Part shown: in pieces, positions 63,110 to 64,000 of the stretch
Position numbering within the stretch: the first letter of the stretch is position 1
Layout of the letters: the number at the start of each line of letters is the position of its first letter
Origin: Chitinophaga sp. CF418
Lineage (GTDB): Bacteria; Bacteroidota; Bacteroidia; Chitinophagales; Chitinophagaceae
DNA: 64,000 bases
NCBI RefSeq assembly: GCF_900142925.1
Contig: NZ_FRCN01000013.1
Span: forward strand, 175,880 to 239,879
Direction of reading: 5' to 3'
The notes under the pieces: model-generated
What the model was told of the DNA's origin: nothing
What the model saw: the letters and a program-made list of their open reading frames with translations, nothing else
The model's database searches: none
Program-made: the position numbers and the translations under genes

Positions 63110-64000
63110 TTATGCATTCACATGAGGCATTGAATGCATAGATGATTCTCTTTTGCGTAACTCCAGGGAAAGCACTACCTGTTGAGGGGTGGTGGAACTA
63201 TGTTCGAGTTCTGCTATCAGCAGGTGAATAAGTCTGCGCCCGATCTCTTCCACCGGCTGTGCCACACAGGTAATAGAAGGGCTGTGCAGGCGGAAAATAT
63301 CATGATCATCAAAGCTGACCATTCCCAGATCAGTACCAATGTGCAGACCGATGGAGCGGATACTTTCTATACCGCAGATACCGAGGTAGTTCGTAGCAAA
63401 GAAGAGTGCATCGAGGTCTTTGTTTGCCTGTAGGTATTGTGTGATCTCCTGGATGAACCCTGCCCTGTCAAGATCGAACGGCAGGCGTTTGATAACGTTC
63501 TTACCTGCCGGCAGACCGTGTTTCTTCAGGGCATCTACAAAGCCATCCAGACGTTGCTGCATTTGTATCTGTGAGGAAGTAGTGGTGATAATACCGATCT
63601 TTTTATAACCCTGTTCCACCAGGTGACTGACAGCCACATAGGCGCCCTGGAAGTTATCTACCACTACATAATGGGAGTCTGCGATATTGGGAAAATAGCG
63701 GTCCATCAGTACCACGGGCTTCTGGAGGGATACGATTTCTTTGTCAAGATTTGCTGTCGGCGTAATGATATATCCGTCTACCTGGCGGTAACGCAACACT
63801 TCCAGCAACCCTTTTGCTTTCTCTTCGTTATCTTCCGTACTTCCGAAAAGCACTTTATAACCAAATTTGTCCGCCTCGTCCTCTACAACCTTCGCTACAT
63901 TGGCAAAAAAACTGTTCGCTATATCTTCTACTATTAACCCGATCGTCTTTGTTTTGCCGGTGCGTAACCCCCTCGCGAGCTGGTTAGGCTTGTATTTCAA
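63110..64000 (-). CDS. LacI-family transcriptional regulator, 5' end cut by window
   Basis: 296 visible residues beginning in the helix-turn-helix hinge (LKYKPNQLARGLRTGKTKTIG), so the first part of the DNA-binding domain is outside. The sensor part is a periplasmic-binding-like domain: IGLIVEDIANSFFANVAKVVED, DGYIITPTANLD, and the dimer-interface stretch GMVSFDDHDIFRLHSPSITCVAQP. It binds a small ligand, probably a sugar. It is read toward SusC 2, but a 732-bp spacer without an obvious promoter separates them, so a link is only possible. Confidence 0.9.
   Translation of the reverse strand: MKYKPNQLARGLRTGKTKTIGLIVEDIANSFFANVAKVVEDEADKFGYKVLFGSTEDNEEKAKGLLEVLRYRQVDGYIITPTANLDKEIVSLQKPVVLMDRYFPNIADSHYVVVDNFQGAYVAVSHLVEQGYKKIGIITTTSSQIQMQQRLDGFVDALKKHGLPAGKNVIKRLPFDLDRAGFIQEITQYLQANKDLDALFFATNYLGICGIESIRSIGLHIGTDLGMVSFDDHDIFRLHSPSITCVAQPVEEIGRRLIHLLIAELEHSSTTPQQVVLSLELRKRESSMHSMPHVNA

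Noticed and set aside
1..64000. CRISPR array, tRNA, rRNA, insertion sequences or phage genes
   Set aside because: No regularly spaced direct repeats, no clover-leaf sequences ending in CCA-type stems, no transposase or integrase motifs were seen.

Overview
The window looks like chromosome from a Bacteroidetes bacterium of the Chitinophaga type. Supporting signs are Bacteroidetes-type promoters (TAnnTTTG at -7, sometimes with an upstream TTG), SusC/SusD pairs, a gliding-motility/type IX secretion C-terminal domain, a DAHP synthase-chorismate mutase fusion, and many lipoproteins. No tRNA, rRNA, CRISPR array, phage or transposase gene was seen. Most genes are on the minus strand.

Region by region. 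(1) 1-6550: an aromatic amino-acid operon read leftward, pheA - aminotransferase - tyrA - DAHP synthase/chorismate mutase - aroB - aroA (aroA runs off the left edge). It is preceded by two consecutive Phe/Tyr-rich leader peptides, each followed by its own Rho-independent terminator and each with a segment that can act as antiterminator. (2) 6650-10200: a small repeat lipoprotein, an ECF sigma factor next to an unusual anti-sigma-like/HtrA-type protease fusion, a secreted carboxypeptidase-regulatory-like protein, and a CsbD/small-membrane-protein stress pair. (3) 10230-16080: a xylose operon (SSS symporter, xylB, xylA) plus a mutarotase, with a 23-bp palindrome upstream of the symporter. (4) 16130-18420: an FAD oxidoreductase and an MDR-family reductase. 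(5) 18480-26550: branched-chain amino-acid biosynthesis (ilvE; ilvD-ilvB-ilvN-ilvC-ilvA). ilvE is preceded by a leader peptide with six consecutive Val codons and two Ile codons, and a terminator/antiterminator pair. (6) 26660-34320: a nucleotidyltransferase, a fucosidase/hexosaminidase pair (GH29, GH20), a PLP deaminase-like enzyme and two hypothetical exported proteins. (7) 34360-48130: housekeeping genes (lipB, RluA-type synthase, def, ruvX, ubiA-like, trmH-like, mutS), a CHU_C protein, and two tandem ECF sigma/anti-sigma pairs. (8) 48120-64000: two SusC/SusD transporter pairs interleaved with two paralogous periplasmic proteins that join a c-type cytochrome domain to a peptidylglycine-hydroxylase-like copper monooxygenase domain, one of them with an adjacent redoxin; a truncated LacI regulator closes the window.

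The most interesting signals are the double aromatic attenuator, the ilv attenuator, and the duplicated SusCD/cytochrome-copper monooxygenase module. All functional statements come from motifs read by eye; no database search was possible.
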